64,000 bases of DNA from Candidatus Woesearchaeota archaeon. Lineage in GTDB: Archaea > Nanobdellota > Nanobdellia > Woesearchaeales > JACPBO01. The position numbers and the translations under genes are program-made. This document shows, piece by piece, positions 16,592 to 25,622 of the stretch (within the stretch, counting starts at the first letter, position 1; every line of letters begins with the position of its first letter). The stretch covers positions 132,851 to 196,850 of the forward strand of contig JAUSCS010000006.1 of assembly GCA_030651135.1 (NCBI GenBank), written 5' to 3'. The notes below the pieces were generated by a model. The model was not told where the DNA came from, searched no databases, and was given only the letters and a program-made list of their open reading frames with translations.

Positions 16592-18091
16592 ATGGAGATA
16601 AAGAAGCATGTTTGGGTGTTGATTGCCATCTTCATCATTATACTAGGCATAAGGCTGTTTTTTGCATTCTCCACTCCTCACTTCTCATCAAGCGAGGCAT
16701 ATTTCAATTTAAAAGAGATTGAAAAAATAAGGCAAACCTGGCTGCCGTCATTCTATGATGATCTCAGCTTTTCAGGAAAAACAAATGTTTATCTGCCGAC
16801 TTTCCATTACATAATTGCCTTTTTTGCCCTCGTCATGCCATTAACCCTTGCTGCAAAACTAATTCCAAACATAGCTGCAGCATCTCTGGTTTTCGTAGTT
16901 TTCCTTTTAGCAAAGAAATTCACAAAGAATAACAAGGTGTCATTGCTGACTGCATTTATCTCTGGCTTTATTCCGATATTCTTCAAGCAGACAATAAACA
17001 GCATTTCCATCTATTCTTTTGTTATTCCGCTGCTGTTCCTTGCCTTTTATTTCTTTATGCAGGTTACTGATAATAAGAAATACCTGCCTCATTATCTTTT
17101 TCTCATGGTGCTGCTGACATTCCTATATCCGACAATGCTTTTATTTGTATTCGCCCTTGTCATTTATTTGATTTTCATGTTCATTGAGAGGATGAAATTA
17201 AGCAGGTCTGAGCTGGAAATCTCCCTCTTTTCATTGTTTTTTGCATTCTGGTTTTATTTTATCTTCTTCAAAAAAGCTCTTTTAATGCACGGCATAATGG
17301 TGGTTTGGCAAAACATACCTATGCAGATACTGAGAGATTATTTTGCAAGCGTAAATATACTTGAAGCAATTTATAAAATAGGCATAATTCCTTTCATTTG
17401 CGGGATCTATGTAATATACAGGTATCTTTTCAGGGAGAAAAACAGGCAGATATACCTGCTTACAGCATTTGCAATTTCAGTTTCTCTCCTCTTATGGCTG
17501 AGATCTATACAGCTCGACATAGGGCTGATTTTTTTAAGTGTAACCTTGCTTGTTTTATTCAGCCAATTCTATAGGGATTTTCTCGATTATATCAAAAAAA
17601 CGAAATTTGCAAAATATGAGAATTATGCCTTTATTTTAATTGTGCTCTTATTGTTTTTATCATCTGTGCTGCCCTCCGTTTCTTATGCTTATTCGGAAAT
17701 TAAAAATACGCCAAGCGCAGATGAAATAAATGCTCTTCTCTGGCTGAAATCAAATACTCCTGAAAGCAGCGTAATTCTTGCGTCAGTGAATGAAGGCACA
17801 ATGATAAATGCAATCGCAAAAAGAAAAAATGTGGTTGACACAAATTTTCTGATGATTGAAAACAGCGCTGAAATATTTGATGACGTGAAGAACATATTCA
17901 CTGCAAACTCGGAAATAACTGCATTAGAGCTTTTAAATAAATACAATGTTAATTACATATTTTTTTCAGAAGAAGCAAAAAAAGAATTCAAAATAGAAAG
18001 TTTAAATTTCATAGAAGAAAGATGCTTTGAATTGGTCTATAACAATTCTGTTCAGGTATACAGGCCGTTATGCGCGGTGGAGGAAAAATGA
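16592..18091 (+). CDS. Polytopic GT-C-like membrane protein 1
   Basis: About 499 residues with ten or more transmembrane helices in the first ~355 residues, followed by a soluble C-terminal domain of ~130 residues. The arrangement, and the first external loop with FSSSEAYFNLKEIEKIRQTW, resemble GT-C glycosyltransferases that use lipid-phosphate sugars. The C-terminal domain (DEINALLWLKSNTPESSVILA and LNKYNVNYIFFSEEA) is the same kind found at the end of the following gene. ATG 16583 is possible, but the TATA spacing favours 16592. It overlaps the next gene by ATGA. Donor and acceptor unknown. Confidence 0.65.
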   Translation: MEIKKHVWVLIAIFIIILGIRLFFAFSTPHFSSSEAYFNLKEIEKIRQTWLPSFYDDLSFSGKTNVYLPTFHYIIAFFALVMPLTLAAKLIPNIAAASLVFVVFLLAKKFTKNNKVSLLTAFISGFIPIFFKQTINSISIYSFVIPLLFLAFYFFMQVTDNKKYLPHYLFLMVLLTFLYPTMLLFVFALVIYLIFMFIERMKLSRSELEISLFSLFFAFWFYFIFFKKALLMHGIMVVWQNIPMQILRDYFASVNILEAIYKIGIIPFICGIYVIYRYLFREKNRQIYLLTAFAISVSLLLWLRSIQLDIGLIFLSVTLLVLFSQFYRDFLDYIKKTKFAKYENYAFILIVLLLFLSSVLPSVSYAYSEIKNTPSADEINALLWLKSNTPESSVILASVNEGTMINAIAKRKNVVDTNFLMIENSAEIFDDVKNIFTANSEITALELLNKYNVNYIFFSEEAKKEFKIESLNFIEERCFELVYNNSVQVYRPLCAVEEK

Positions 18092-19518
18092 AGCTGACAG
18101 AAAGGAATTCCTTGCTTCTGCTTTTAATAGCAGCAGTTCTCATATTGGCGCTTCCGCAGGTAATCAGGTATTTCTTTTATGATGGCATTATGATTGGCAC
18201 GAGGCCTTATTATGAAGCAAGAATGGCATTGGCAATTGCAGAACAAGGCATACCCTCGCAGGACAATATGGTTTTTTCGCCAAAGCCCTATATCTTCAAT
18301 CCCTATCACGTGATTTTATCTAAATTATCCTTCATCGATGTAGAATTGATTTCAAAAATAATGCCATTTATCGCAGGAATTCTGTGCATCATTTTATTTT
18401 ATTTAATTCTGAAAAAATTGAATATGGGCATCAAGGAAAGATTTTATATTTTGCTCATTTTCATAATATCTCCAATATTTGTCTATCTCTTTGTCGTTTC
18501 AAATTCCGATGCTATTGCCTTGCTATTGAATCTCCTGGCATTCTATTTTTTCATCCAGGATAAAAGGATGGCTTTTATTTTATCCGGGCTGATTTTTGCC
18601 ACAATACCTTTTTTCGGGTTATTTCATGCCCTTATTGCGCTGCTAATAACCCTGCCTTATCTCTCATTAAACAAGGAAAAGAGAAGAGATTTTTTAATAA
18701 TTGCAACCATAATAATTGTACTCAGCCTCGTCATTTATCTGCCTCTTTTGGTGAATTTTGGAGTCCCGCGCAGCATAAGCTTAAGGCAGAATCTTCTGCA
18801 GAACTTCGTATCTGATTTCGGCTCCCTGACAGGCCTGAGCATATTTGGCATTTTGCTTGCGTTGGCTGGATTGGCCATAACATGGAAAAAAAACTATCAT
18901 TATTCCTCCTTTTACCTTATTGTGATCATGTCATTTGTCCTTTCTTTCTATGCAGATATTTTCAGATTCTATATTAATTTCCTTGTTGCAGTTTCATCCG
19001 GCTTATGCCTGGTGTACATTTCAAAAATGAAATGGCAGTTTAAGCTGATAAGAAATCTCACTGTTCTTATTTTGGTTTGCGGCCTGCTGTTTTCATCAAC
19101 TTCCTTTATTGCGAGGTTAAGTGCTTATCCTCCGACTGAAGAGATGATCAAAAGCCTGGAATGGCTTAATGGCTATGATGATTCGGCCAATACTGTGCTT
19201 TCGCATTACAAAAATGGCTTTTGGATAGAATATTACGGCAAGAAGGCTGTACTGGACAAAAACTTTTATTTTACGCCAAATCTGCTGCTCACTTATAATG
19301 AAACTGAAACAATATTTTATTCAAGAAATCTCGAAAGAACGGCAAAACTTTTAAATAAGTATGATGTAACATATATCTGGATAACTCCTGAAATGAAAAA
19401 TGGCGAAGTATGGAGCAAGGAAAATGAAGGTCTGCTTTTCCTGTTCAGAAACAAGGAATTTTTTGACAAGATTTATGATGAGAATTCAATAGAGATATGG
19501 CAATATAAAAGAGGTTGA
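18088..19518 (+). CDS. Polytopic GT-C-like membrane protein 2
   Basis: A 476-residue paralogue of the preceding protein. Multiple transmembrane helices run through residue ~345, then a soluble tail with EEMIKSLEWLNGYDDSANTVL and LLNKYDVTYIWITPEM aligns in layout with copy 1. The first external loop reads GIMIGTRPYYEARMALAIAEQGIPSQDNM, containing acidic residues where GT-C enzymes keep theirs. The start at 18088 is set by GGTGGAGG (18076-18083) and by the ATGA overlap. The downstream GT2 gene begins 1 nt past its stop. Likely works with copy 1 in surface glycosylation. Confidence 0.65.
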   Translation: MKLTERNSLLLLLIAAVLILALPQVIRYFFYDGIMIGTRPYYEARMALAIAEQGIPSQDNMVFSPKPYIFNPYHVILSKLSFIDVELISKIMPFIAGILCIILFYLILKKLNMGIKERFYILLIFIISPIFVYLFVVSNSDAIALLLNLLAFYFFIQDKRMAFILSGLIFATIPFFGLFHALIALLITLPYLSLNKEKRRDFLIIATIIIVLSLVIYLPLLVNFGVPRSISLRQNLLQNFVSDFGSLTGLSIFGILLALAGLAITWKKNYHYSSFYLIVIMSFVLSFYADIFRFYINFLVAVSSGLCLVYISKMKWQFKLIRNLTVLILVCGLLFSSTSFIARLSAYPPTEEMIKSLEWLNGYDDSANTVLSHYKNGFWIEYYGKKAVLDKNFYFTPNLLLTYNETETIFYSRNLERTAKLLNKYDVTYIWITPEMKNGEVWSKENEGLLFLFRNKEFFDKIYDENSIEIWQYKRG

Positions 19519-19519
19519 A

Positions 19520-20758
19520 ATGAATTTTGATGCGCTGCTAATATATGTGGTTTCTTACTTTGGCTTATTCACCGCCATATTTTTCTTTTCCACATTGCTC
19601 GACTATAAAGACAGGCTTAAAACCCCGAGAATAAAGGAATACGCCAAGGTTTCAGTTATAGTGCCCGCTTATGATGAAGAAGCCACCATATTAAAGACAA
19701 TAAAATCCCTGCTTAACCTGGATTACCCGAAAGACAAACTGGAAATTATAGTTGTTGATGATGGCAGCACAGATGGCACGCTTAAAGTTGCAAACTCAAT
19801 TAAAGAGCCGAATGTAAGGGTATTCACAAAGAAAAACGGCGGCAAGGGATCTGCCCTTAATTTCGGGCTGAAAATATGCACAGGTGACTTCGTAGCTGCC
19901 TTGGATGCAGATTCTTTTGTGATGAGGAATGCCCTTAAAAAAATGCTGGGTTATTTTGAAGACAAAAATGTTATGGCTGTTACGCCTTCATTGAAAGTCT
20001 ATAAGCCAAAAAACTTTTTGCAAAGAATCCAATTAATAGAGTATCTTATAGGCATCTTCCTCAGAAAAATATTTGCCATTCTTGATTCCATCCATGTTGC
20101 TCCTGGCCCGTTCAGCATATTCAGAAAGGAATTTTTTGACAAATATGGCGGCTATGATGGAGATAATCTTACAGAAGATATAGAAATCGCTTTAAGGATA
20201 AAAAGCAAGAAATTCAAAATAGAGAATGCTGCTGATGCAATAGTCTATACGCTTACACCGCCCTCATTTATGAGCCTTTTAAAGCAAAGATTAAGGTGGT
20301 ATTATGGGTTTATAGAAAATGTACTGCAATACAAGCATCTCTTCAGCAGAAAATACGGCGACCTAGGCATTTTCATCTTGCCTGCAGCATTCATCTCAGT
20401 TGCTCTTGTCATTATTGTCCTTTTCTACACAATATTCCGTTTTATTACAAGAACGCTAATTCAAAATTATAAAAATCTCAGTTCAATAAATTTTGACTTT
20501 GCAAAGCTGTTTGATTTTCATTTTGACCTTTTTTTCATAAATTTCAACTCAGTTGCTGTGCTCTCCATATTGTGCCTGATAATAGGCATATGCATGATTA
20601 TTATGGCAAAAAAGATTTCAAACGAGACATCTAAGATAAAAATGTCCTACCTGTCTTATCTGCTGTTTTACTGGGTGCTGTTCGGAGTCTGGTGGCTTAC
20701 TGCTATTTTTTACAAGCTGTCCGGGAAAAAAGTAATTTGGAGGCATAAGGACATATGA
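19520..20758 (+). CDS. Membrane-bound processive family 2 glycosyltransferase
   Basis: A 412-residue GT2 enzyme with one N-terminal transmembrane helix and several C-terminal ones, like the BcsA/NodC/hyaluronan-synthase group. Catalytic landmarks are SVIVPAYDEEATI, VVDDGSTDGT (79-87), the DAD metal site (129-131), TED (218-220) and QRLRW (256-260), which marks processive or membrane-embedded enzymes. It would polymerise or add sugars from a nucleotide sugar at the inner membrane face. It overlaps the thioredoxin-like gene by 4 nt and follows the two GT-C-like genes closely. Confidence 0.85.
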   Translation: MNFDALLIYVVSYFGLFTAIFFFSTLLDYKDRLKTPRIKEYAKVSVIVPAYDEEATILKTIKSLLNLDYPKDKLEIIVVDDGSTDGTLKVANSIKEPNVRVFTKKNGGKGSALNFGLKICTGDFVAALDADSFVMRNALKKMLGYFEDKNVMAVTPSLKVYKPKNFLQRIQLIEYLIGIFLRKIFAILDSIHVAPGPFSIFRKEFFDKYGGYDGDNLTEDIEIALRIKSKKFKIENAADAIVYTLTPPSFMSLLKQRLRWYYGFIENVLQYKHLFSRKYGDLGIFILPAAFISVALVIIVLFYTIFRFITRTLIQNYKNLSSINFDFAKLFDFHFDLFFINFNSVAVLSILCLIIGICMIIMAKKISNETSKIKMSYLSYLLFYWVLFGVWWLTAIFYKLSGKKVIWRHKDI

Positions 20759-21378
20759 TGAAATCAAGATCCAGGTATTTTTTTGTTTTCGCTGCAACTA
20801 CGTTGATATTCCTCATAGGCCTGATAATTGGCGCAAAGACTGCTGATACAAAGCTTTCAAAGCTCGGCGACCTTGAGCAGGATATGAGAATTGACACGAT
20901 GGCTGTTGAAATCGAGTACTTGCTTGTCAGCGAGGATCCGTGCAGATGGATAAATTCAACTCCGCTTACTGATGACCTCTATCAAATAGGCTCAAAATTA
21001 GACTATATGGAAAATCAGCTTGGAAAAAACAACATGGATGTGATAAGGCTCAAAGAATATTATTCCCTGCTGGAAATAAGGCATTGGCTTTTTATGCAGA
21101 AGACGAATGAGCAGTGCAAATCAAACAGAACGCTGATCCTCTATTTCTATTCAAATTACAAGGACTGCGATAAATGCGAAGAGCAGGGATTCGTTTTGAA
21201 CTATCTGCATAAAAAATATCCGGCAATGAGCATTTACTCCTTCGACATAAACATAGACAATTCTGCAATCAATGCTATCAAAAGAAAATACAGCATAAAA
21301 ACAGCTCCGAGCCTGATAATAAATGACGTTGCTTATGAGGGATTTAAGACAAGCGACGAAATAGATGCCTTAATTTAA
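20755..21378 (+). CDS. Membrane-anchored thioredoxin-fold protein
   Basis: A 207-residue protein with a single N-terminal transmembrane segment (about residues 9-26), a helical linker, and a C-terminal thioredoxin-like domain: LILYFYSNYKDCDKC has the CDKC active site (Cys138, Cys141) and KTAPSLIIND supplies the cis-Pro (Pro185). Two more cysteines (63, 121) lie in the linker. With the N-terminus inside, the redox domain would face outward, so it may oxidise or reshuffle disulfides in exported proteins. It is coupled to the GT2 gene (ATGA) and converges with the gene at 21370. Confidence 0.65.
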   Translation: MMKSRSRYFFVFAATTLIFLIGLIIGAKTADTKLSKLGDLEQDMRIDTMAVEIEYLLVSEDPCRWINSTPLTDDLYQIGSKLDYMENQLGKNNMDVIRLKEYYSLLEIRHWLFMQKTNEQCKSNRTLILYFYSNYKDCDKCEEQGFVLNYLHKKYPAMSIYSFDINIDNSAINAIKRKYSIKTAPSLIINDVAYEGFKTSDEIDALI

Positions 21379-22722
21379 GACCCTGTAAATATAGGCTTCC
21401 TGGCTGCACTCCCCATCTATGTGCTTTTCTAATTTTAACCTGTTGTTTTCATCCAGTGTTGTCCTGTTAAATGGCACGCCGACTAAATTATTGTAGGCAA
21501 AATAACTGGGCTGAAACTGGTCAATAAGTGCATCGATGTCTTCGCTCCATATCGACTGTATCCTGAAATTTCCGTAATATCCGAACCATGGCCAGAAATT
21601 GCTGATTACATATCGGTCTTTAGGCGCAAATTCCTTAAGGTAATCTGCGCTTTGAATTATGGCTCCGTCTTTTTCACAGCTTCCACGAGATGATATTTTG
21701 TCAAAACCAAAAAGAATGGCTGTTAAAATGGCAAAGACGATTACTGCAGCATAAAAAAATCTTCTATACTGTACATCTTTGATTTTTTCCATTAAAAACA
21801 AAAATCCAGCATAACATAAAATAAATAAAAAAGCCAGATCTGCAAGGTAATACCTTGAAAACTTCAGCCTTACAAAAAACAGGTAATAAGCAAAGAAAAT
21901 AATTGTATAAAATATCATAATCCAATTTTCCTTTCTTTTTTTAATCAAAGGATGAATGCCGAAAGGCAAAAATATAGAAAGTGCTGCCATCACAACAAAG
22001 AAATTAGCTATCTGCTGCATTATTGGCTCATTCACAGTATACTGCGCTATGACAGACATCTGCATTACTAAATCCCATAACGGATTTTTGTAAGTGATAA
22101 AATTATAAATCAGCCAAGGCAGTAATGCTATGATGCTGCCTGTTGAAAAATAAATGAGCTTCCTGTATTCCTTGAAAAAAATGAAAAAAACCGCAGCTGC
22201 AAGGCCGAAAAGTGCATTTGGGAATTTTGCCATAAAAGAAAGTCCGCTCAAAATACCTGCAATTATGACGAACAGTGCAATAAATCTGCTTTTTTGTTTC
22301 ATAAGAAGGTAAAAAGACAAGATTAAAAAAAACAAAGCAGGGATTTCAGTGTAAATCTTAGATCCCCATTCAATCATTAAAGGGCAGATTGAAAAAAGTG
22401 CTGTGATAAAAAGCGCATGCTTGTGCTCGAAATTCTCTTTGGCGATTAAGTAAAAAACATATATTGTTGCCAATGTAAAAAATATCATGATCAGCTTTGC
22501 AATAAAAATGCTTTCTCCAGTGAAGAGCCAAAAAAATGCAATTATATACTCCACTAAAGGAAACCTGAAATCTTCTGTAAAGTTTGACTGCGCAATATGG
22601 CTTCTTGCATTTCCAAGATAAACATTCTCATCCCAAAGGAGAACAGGATCGATGAAATTAAGGATTAAAAATAAAGCGAGAAAAAAAGCCAGTAAAATAA
22701 AGATATGATGTTTTTTATTCAT
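21370..22722 (-). CDS. GT-C glycosyltransferase (ArnT/PMT-like)
   Basis: A 450-residue polytopic enzyme with about eleven transmembrane helices and a short soluble tail. The first external loop has DPVLLWDENVYLGNARSH, whose Asp-Glu pair is the catalytic motif of the PMT/ArnT (GT39/GT83) group; a second motif, GILSGLSFMAKFPNAL, is also usual there. Such enzymes transfer a sugar from a polyprenyl-phosphate donor to protein or lipid on the outside of the membrane. The DPM1-like gene that would make that donor starts 4 nt upstream in overlap, which supports the assignment. Confidence 0.8.
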   Translation of the reverse strand: MNKKHHIFILLAFFLALFLILNFIDPVLLWDENVYLGNARSHIAQSNFTEDFRFPLVEYIIAFFWLFTGESIFIAKLIMIFFTLATIYVFYLIAKENFEHKHALFITALFSICPLMIEWGSKIYTEIPALFFLILSFYLLMKQKSRFIALFVIIAGILSGLSFMAKFPNALFGLAAAVFFIFFKEYRKLIYFSTGSIIALLPWLIYNFITYKNPLWDLVMQMSVIAQYTVNEPIMQQIANFFVVMAALSIFLPFGIHPLIKKRKENWIMIFYTIIFFAYYLFFVRLKFSRYYLADLAFLFILCYAGFLFLMEKIKDVQYRRFFYAAVIVFAILTAILFGFDKISSRGSCEKDGAIIQSADYLKEFAPKDRYVISNFWPWFGYYGNFRIQSIWSEDIDALIDQFQPSYFAYNNLVGVPFNRTTLDENNRLKLEKHIDGECSQEAYIYRVLN

Positions 22723-23411
22723 TTTCTTGCAATTTTATATTTTATCAGTCTCGCCAATGTCACTACATAGTTCAGATATTCCCCTGCACCAAGCTTGCTT
22801 TTTCCCACTCTCCTGTCCTTGAAGATGTAAGGCACTTCTTTTACAGTTTTGTAGCTGCCTTTAACCAGGATTTCAAGGCATATTTTGAAGCCTTTTGAGT
22901 CGAATTTTATTCCTTTAATCACGGATTTTTTCAGGAAAAACAGTCCGCTCATTGGATCTTTAACATTGGTTACGGTTTTTGCCAGCAATGTTGCGCCTTT
23001 GCTTATGAGCTTTCTTAATAAAGGCCAGTTCTCAATTCCGCCGCCTTTAACATGCCTGCTTCCAATCACAAAATCAATGTTTTCATTTAAAATCGGCTTT
23101 ATCAGTTCAGGGATTATTTCAGGCGGATGCGAGAAGTCCGCATCCATAACGCCAAGAATAGAACCTTTTGCAGCTTTAAACCCGGCAACAACAGCGCTGC
23201 TCAATCCCAACTTTCCTTTTCTGTGCAGAACTTTAACAGAGTATTTCTTGCTTAAATTTTCAGCGATCTTCCCTGTCCCGTCTGGCGAGTTGTCATCAAC
23301 TATTATGATCTCGCCTTTGATCTTGTTCTTTTTAAAAATATTTGAGATTTCAGCAATAAGGTTTTTTATGTTCTCTTTTTCGTTGTATGTCGGGATTATT
23401 ATTGAGATCAT
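22719..23411 (-). CDS. Polyprenyl-phosphate mannosyltransferase (DPM1-like, GT2)
   Basis: A 230-residue GT2 enzyme without C-terminal membrane helices. It has IIPTYNEKENI, IVDDNSPDGTGKIAE, GVMDADFSHPPEII with the DAD metal site, and DPMSGLFFLKK, a set specific to dolichol-phosphate mannose/glucose synthases. It makes the lipid-linked hexose donor used by the ArnT-like gene with which it overlaps (ATGA). It in turn overlaps the mbf1 stop by 4 nt, so all three form one operon. Confidence 0.88.
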   Translation of the reverse strand: MISIIIPTYNEKENIKNLIAEISNIFKKNKIKGEIIIVDDNSPDGTGKIAENLSKKYSVKVLHRKGKLGLSSAVVAGFKAAKGSILGVMDADFSHPPEIIPELIKPILNENIDFVIGSRHVKGGGIENWPLLRKLISKGATLLAKTVTNVKDPMSGLFFLKKSVIKGIKFDSKGFKICLEILVKGSYKTVKEVPYIFKDRRVGKSKLGAGEYLNYVVTLARLIKYKIARK

Positions 23412-23863
23412 TTTTTTATCTTCACGAAATCCCCTAATGTAAAGCTGTCTGCTGCCTTTTTTGCTTCCTTTTTATGAATCTCTTCATGCTCTTCAACCAG
23501 CTTTATTTTTAAAAATCTTTCAAGCTTTCTTGCAAGCTCAACATTTGGCTCAAAATGCCCTGATTCGATCTTGTGGATCAAAGAAGCCTTCTCATTTATT
23601 TTTTTGGCAAAATCCTCTTGTTTTAAGCCAAGCGCTTCCCTTTTTGATTTTATCAGTTCAGGGTAGTCTGGAACTATTACTTCCATTAGCTCCTTTTCTT
23701 CAGCCATTATGCTTTGGGTTTTTTGCTTTTTTGGATCAATCTGGCTTATTCTGATTTCGCCCAGGGTCTTGCCGAATTTGGAGCATTGATCGCATACAAA
23801 TAATTCGCTTCCTTCAACTAATGCCTTGAATCTTGCCTGTTTCCCGCACATATCACATTCCAT
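23408..23863 (-). CDS. mbf1: Archaeal multiprotein bridging factor aMBF1
   Basis: A 151-residue basal transcription coactivator homologue. An N-terminal zinc ribbon uses Cys3, Cys6, Cys24 and Cys27, and a Cro/C1-type helix-turn-helix (about residues 68-125: ELIKSKREALGLKQEDFAKK, SLIHKIESGHFEPNVELARK) is the conserved core. The basic tail is typical. GGAAGG before the ATG and a TATA-like element at 23908-23917 support the start. It leads the operon with the DPM1-like and ArnT-like genes. Confidence 0.92.
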   Translation of the reverse strand: MECDMCGKQARFKALVEGSELFVCDQCSKFGKTLGEIRISQIDPKKQKTQSIMAEEKELMEVIVPDYPELIKSKREALGLKQEDFAKKINEKASLIHKIESGHFEPNVELARKLERFLKIKLVEEHEEIHKKEAKKAADSFTLGDFVKIKK

Positions 23864-23994
23864 TCTAGCCTTCCATCGTTATTCTTAATACAAGGCAGAA
23901 AAACAGGGAAAATATAAAAAGGTTGTTATTTATAGCTTCAACTTCATTCAAAGCTTCCGCAAACTATTTAAAAAGCACTCCATATGCCAACCAT

Positions 23995-24591
23995 ATGTCA
24001 AGAGAATCGTTTTTATTGGTGTCTTTGAAAGAAGACAAGGCAAAGCGCCTTGCCGAGGTTGTCAGCAACGAATCCTGCAGAAAGATCCTTGATTATCTTT
24101 CGGAAAAAGAAGCTACAGAAACAGAACTGGCGCAGCATCTTAATCTGCCGTTGTCAACAGTGCACTATAACCTTAAAAATCTGACAGAAGCGGAATTGGT
24201 TATAGTTGAGGAATTTCATTACAGCGAAAAGGGCAAGGAAGTCAACCATTACAAGCTGGCAAACAAGTACATAATCATTGCGCCAAAAAGCACATTCGGC
24301 ATAAAAGAAAAGCTGAAGCACATACTGCCTGTTGCAGTGATTGTGGTTGCAGCAGCAGCTCTTATCCGTGTTTTTTCTTCAGGATTTGGAAGCCAGGCAT
24401 TTGGAGCAGTAAAAACTGATCTGGTGAAAACAGCAGCAACAGGTGCAAGTGAAAATGCGCTGATGGCAGCACCTTCAGCACAATCAACAGCAGCATATTT
24501 AACACCGCCAAACATTGCAATGTGGTTTTTGTTCGGAGCTTTATTCGCAATCTTGGTTTACGCAATTTGGGATTGGATCAGAAAAAAGTAA
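23995..24591 (+). CDS. Membrane-anchored winged-helix transcription regulator
   Basis: A 198-residue protein with an N-terminal ArsR-type winged helix (residues ~20-95: ESCRKILDYLSEKEATETEL, LPLSTVHYNLKNLTEAELV) and two transmembrane helices (~110-127 and ~173-192) flanking an Ala/Ser-rich extracytoplasmic loop. A longer frame begins at 23923, but a TATA element (about 23964-23974) lies ~26 nt before ATG 23995, so I use the shorter start. It is 77 nt upstream of an ABC exporter on the same strand. A one-component regulator that senses membrane or exterior conditions and controls the exporter is a reasonable inference. Confidence 0.7.
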   Translation: MSRESFLLVSLKEDKAKRLAEVVSNESCRKILDYLSEKEATETELAQHLNLPLSTVHYNLKNLTEAELVIVEEFHYSEKGKEVNHYKLANKYIIIAPKSTFGIKEKLKHILPVAVIVVAAAALIRVFSSGFGSQAFGAVKTDLVKTAATGASENALMAAPSAQSTAAYLTPPNIAMWFLFGALFAILVYAIWDWIRKK

Positions 24592-24668
24592 AATATCTTG
24601 AAAATGTTCTATAACTTCTCGAGAGTAGTCTCATTAAATTTATTAATCAGCTTTTTTATCCTATATAT

Positions 24669-25622
24669 ATGAGCAGCAGTATTGCCGTAAAATTCGATAA
24701 TGTAACAAAGAGATTCGGAGATAATCTTGTTCTGAACAAAATAAACCTCAATATCAATGAAGGCGAAATATTTGGCATCATAGGAAGAAGCGGATCAGGA
24801 AAGACAACAATGCTGAATCTTTTGATCGGCTTCATGCAGCCACAGGACGGCGATATTCTCTACAACATAACTGAAAGCGGGGTTGAAAGCTTCAAGTCAG
24901 TTTTCAGAAATCCTTTTGATGTAAAGAAGAAGTTCGGATTTGCTGCGCAGACGCCTTCTTTTTATCCTAAACTGACTGTAATGGAAAATCTGAGGTATTT
25001 TGCAGCCCTGTACAGCATATCAAAATCAGGCATAAACAGCAAGGCAGATGAGCTGCTTGAAATGACAAGCTTAACCAAATTCAAGAATCTGATTTCCCAG
25101 AATCTTTCAGGAGGTATGCAGAAAAGGCTGGATATTGCATGCTCTCTCATCCATAATCCTTCGCTATTGATTTTGGACGAACCGACAGCTGACCTCGACC
25201 CTATTTCAAGAAAGCAGATATGGGATCTTATAAGAAATGTAAATGACAGGGGGGTTACAATAATACTGGCGAGCCATTTCCTTGCAGAAATGGAAACTCT
25301 GTGCACAAGGGTTGCAATACTGGACGATGCAAAGATAGTAAGATCAGGAACAGTGGATGAATTAAAGACCTTGTACACAAAAGAAAAGGAATTGATTCTT
25401 GAAACCAGCTCAAGGAATTATGATGCTTTGATTAAAAACTTAAGAAAAATTGGAATTAAGAACGTAAAAGTAGAGGAAAACAGGCTCATCATCTACACGC
25501 TTGAAGGCGAAAAAACACTCGCAAAATTATTAAGAATGCTCAGCAAAAAGGAATCCCTGCTCGGAGTTGAATTAGGCAGGCCGTCTTTGGATGAAGTATT
25601 CGTATCATTGGCTAAAAAATGA
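24669..25622 (+). CDS. ABC transporter ATP-binding protein
   Basis: A 317-residue nucleotide-binding subunit. Walker A is GRSGSGKT (39-46), the Q-loop lies in FGFAAQTPSFYPKLTVMENL, the signature is LSGGMQKRLDIA, Walker B is LLILDEPTADLDP and the H-loop is in ILASHFLAEME. A ~90-residue C-terminal domain (LILETSSRNYDALIKNLRKI) is typical of exporters of the ABC-2 type. A ~25-residue insertion between Walker A and the Q-loop is slightly longer than usual. It overlaps the permease start by 4 nt. Confidence 0.92.
   Translation: MSSSIAVKFDNVTKRFGDNLVLNKINLNINEGEIFGIIGRSGSGKTTMLNLLIGFMQPQDGDILYNITESGVESFKSVFRNPFDVKKKFGFAAQTPSFYPKLTVMENLRYFAALYSISKSGINSKADELLEMTSLTKFKNLISQNLSGGMQKRLDIACSLIHNPSLLILDEPTADLDPISRKQIWDLIRNVNDRGVTIILASHFLAEMETLCTRVAILDDAKIVRSGTVDELKTLYTKEKELILETSSRNYDALIKNLRKIGIKNVKVEENRLIIYTLEGEKTLAKLLRMLSKKESLLGVELGRPSLDEVFVSLAKK

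Noticed and set aside
24603-24625. Hairpin around CTCGAG as a terminator after the regulator gene
   Set aside because: The stem is only a few base pairs and is not followed by a U tract, so it is not convincing.
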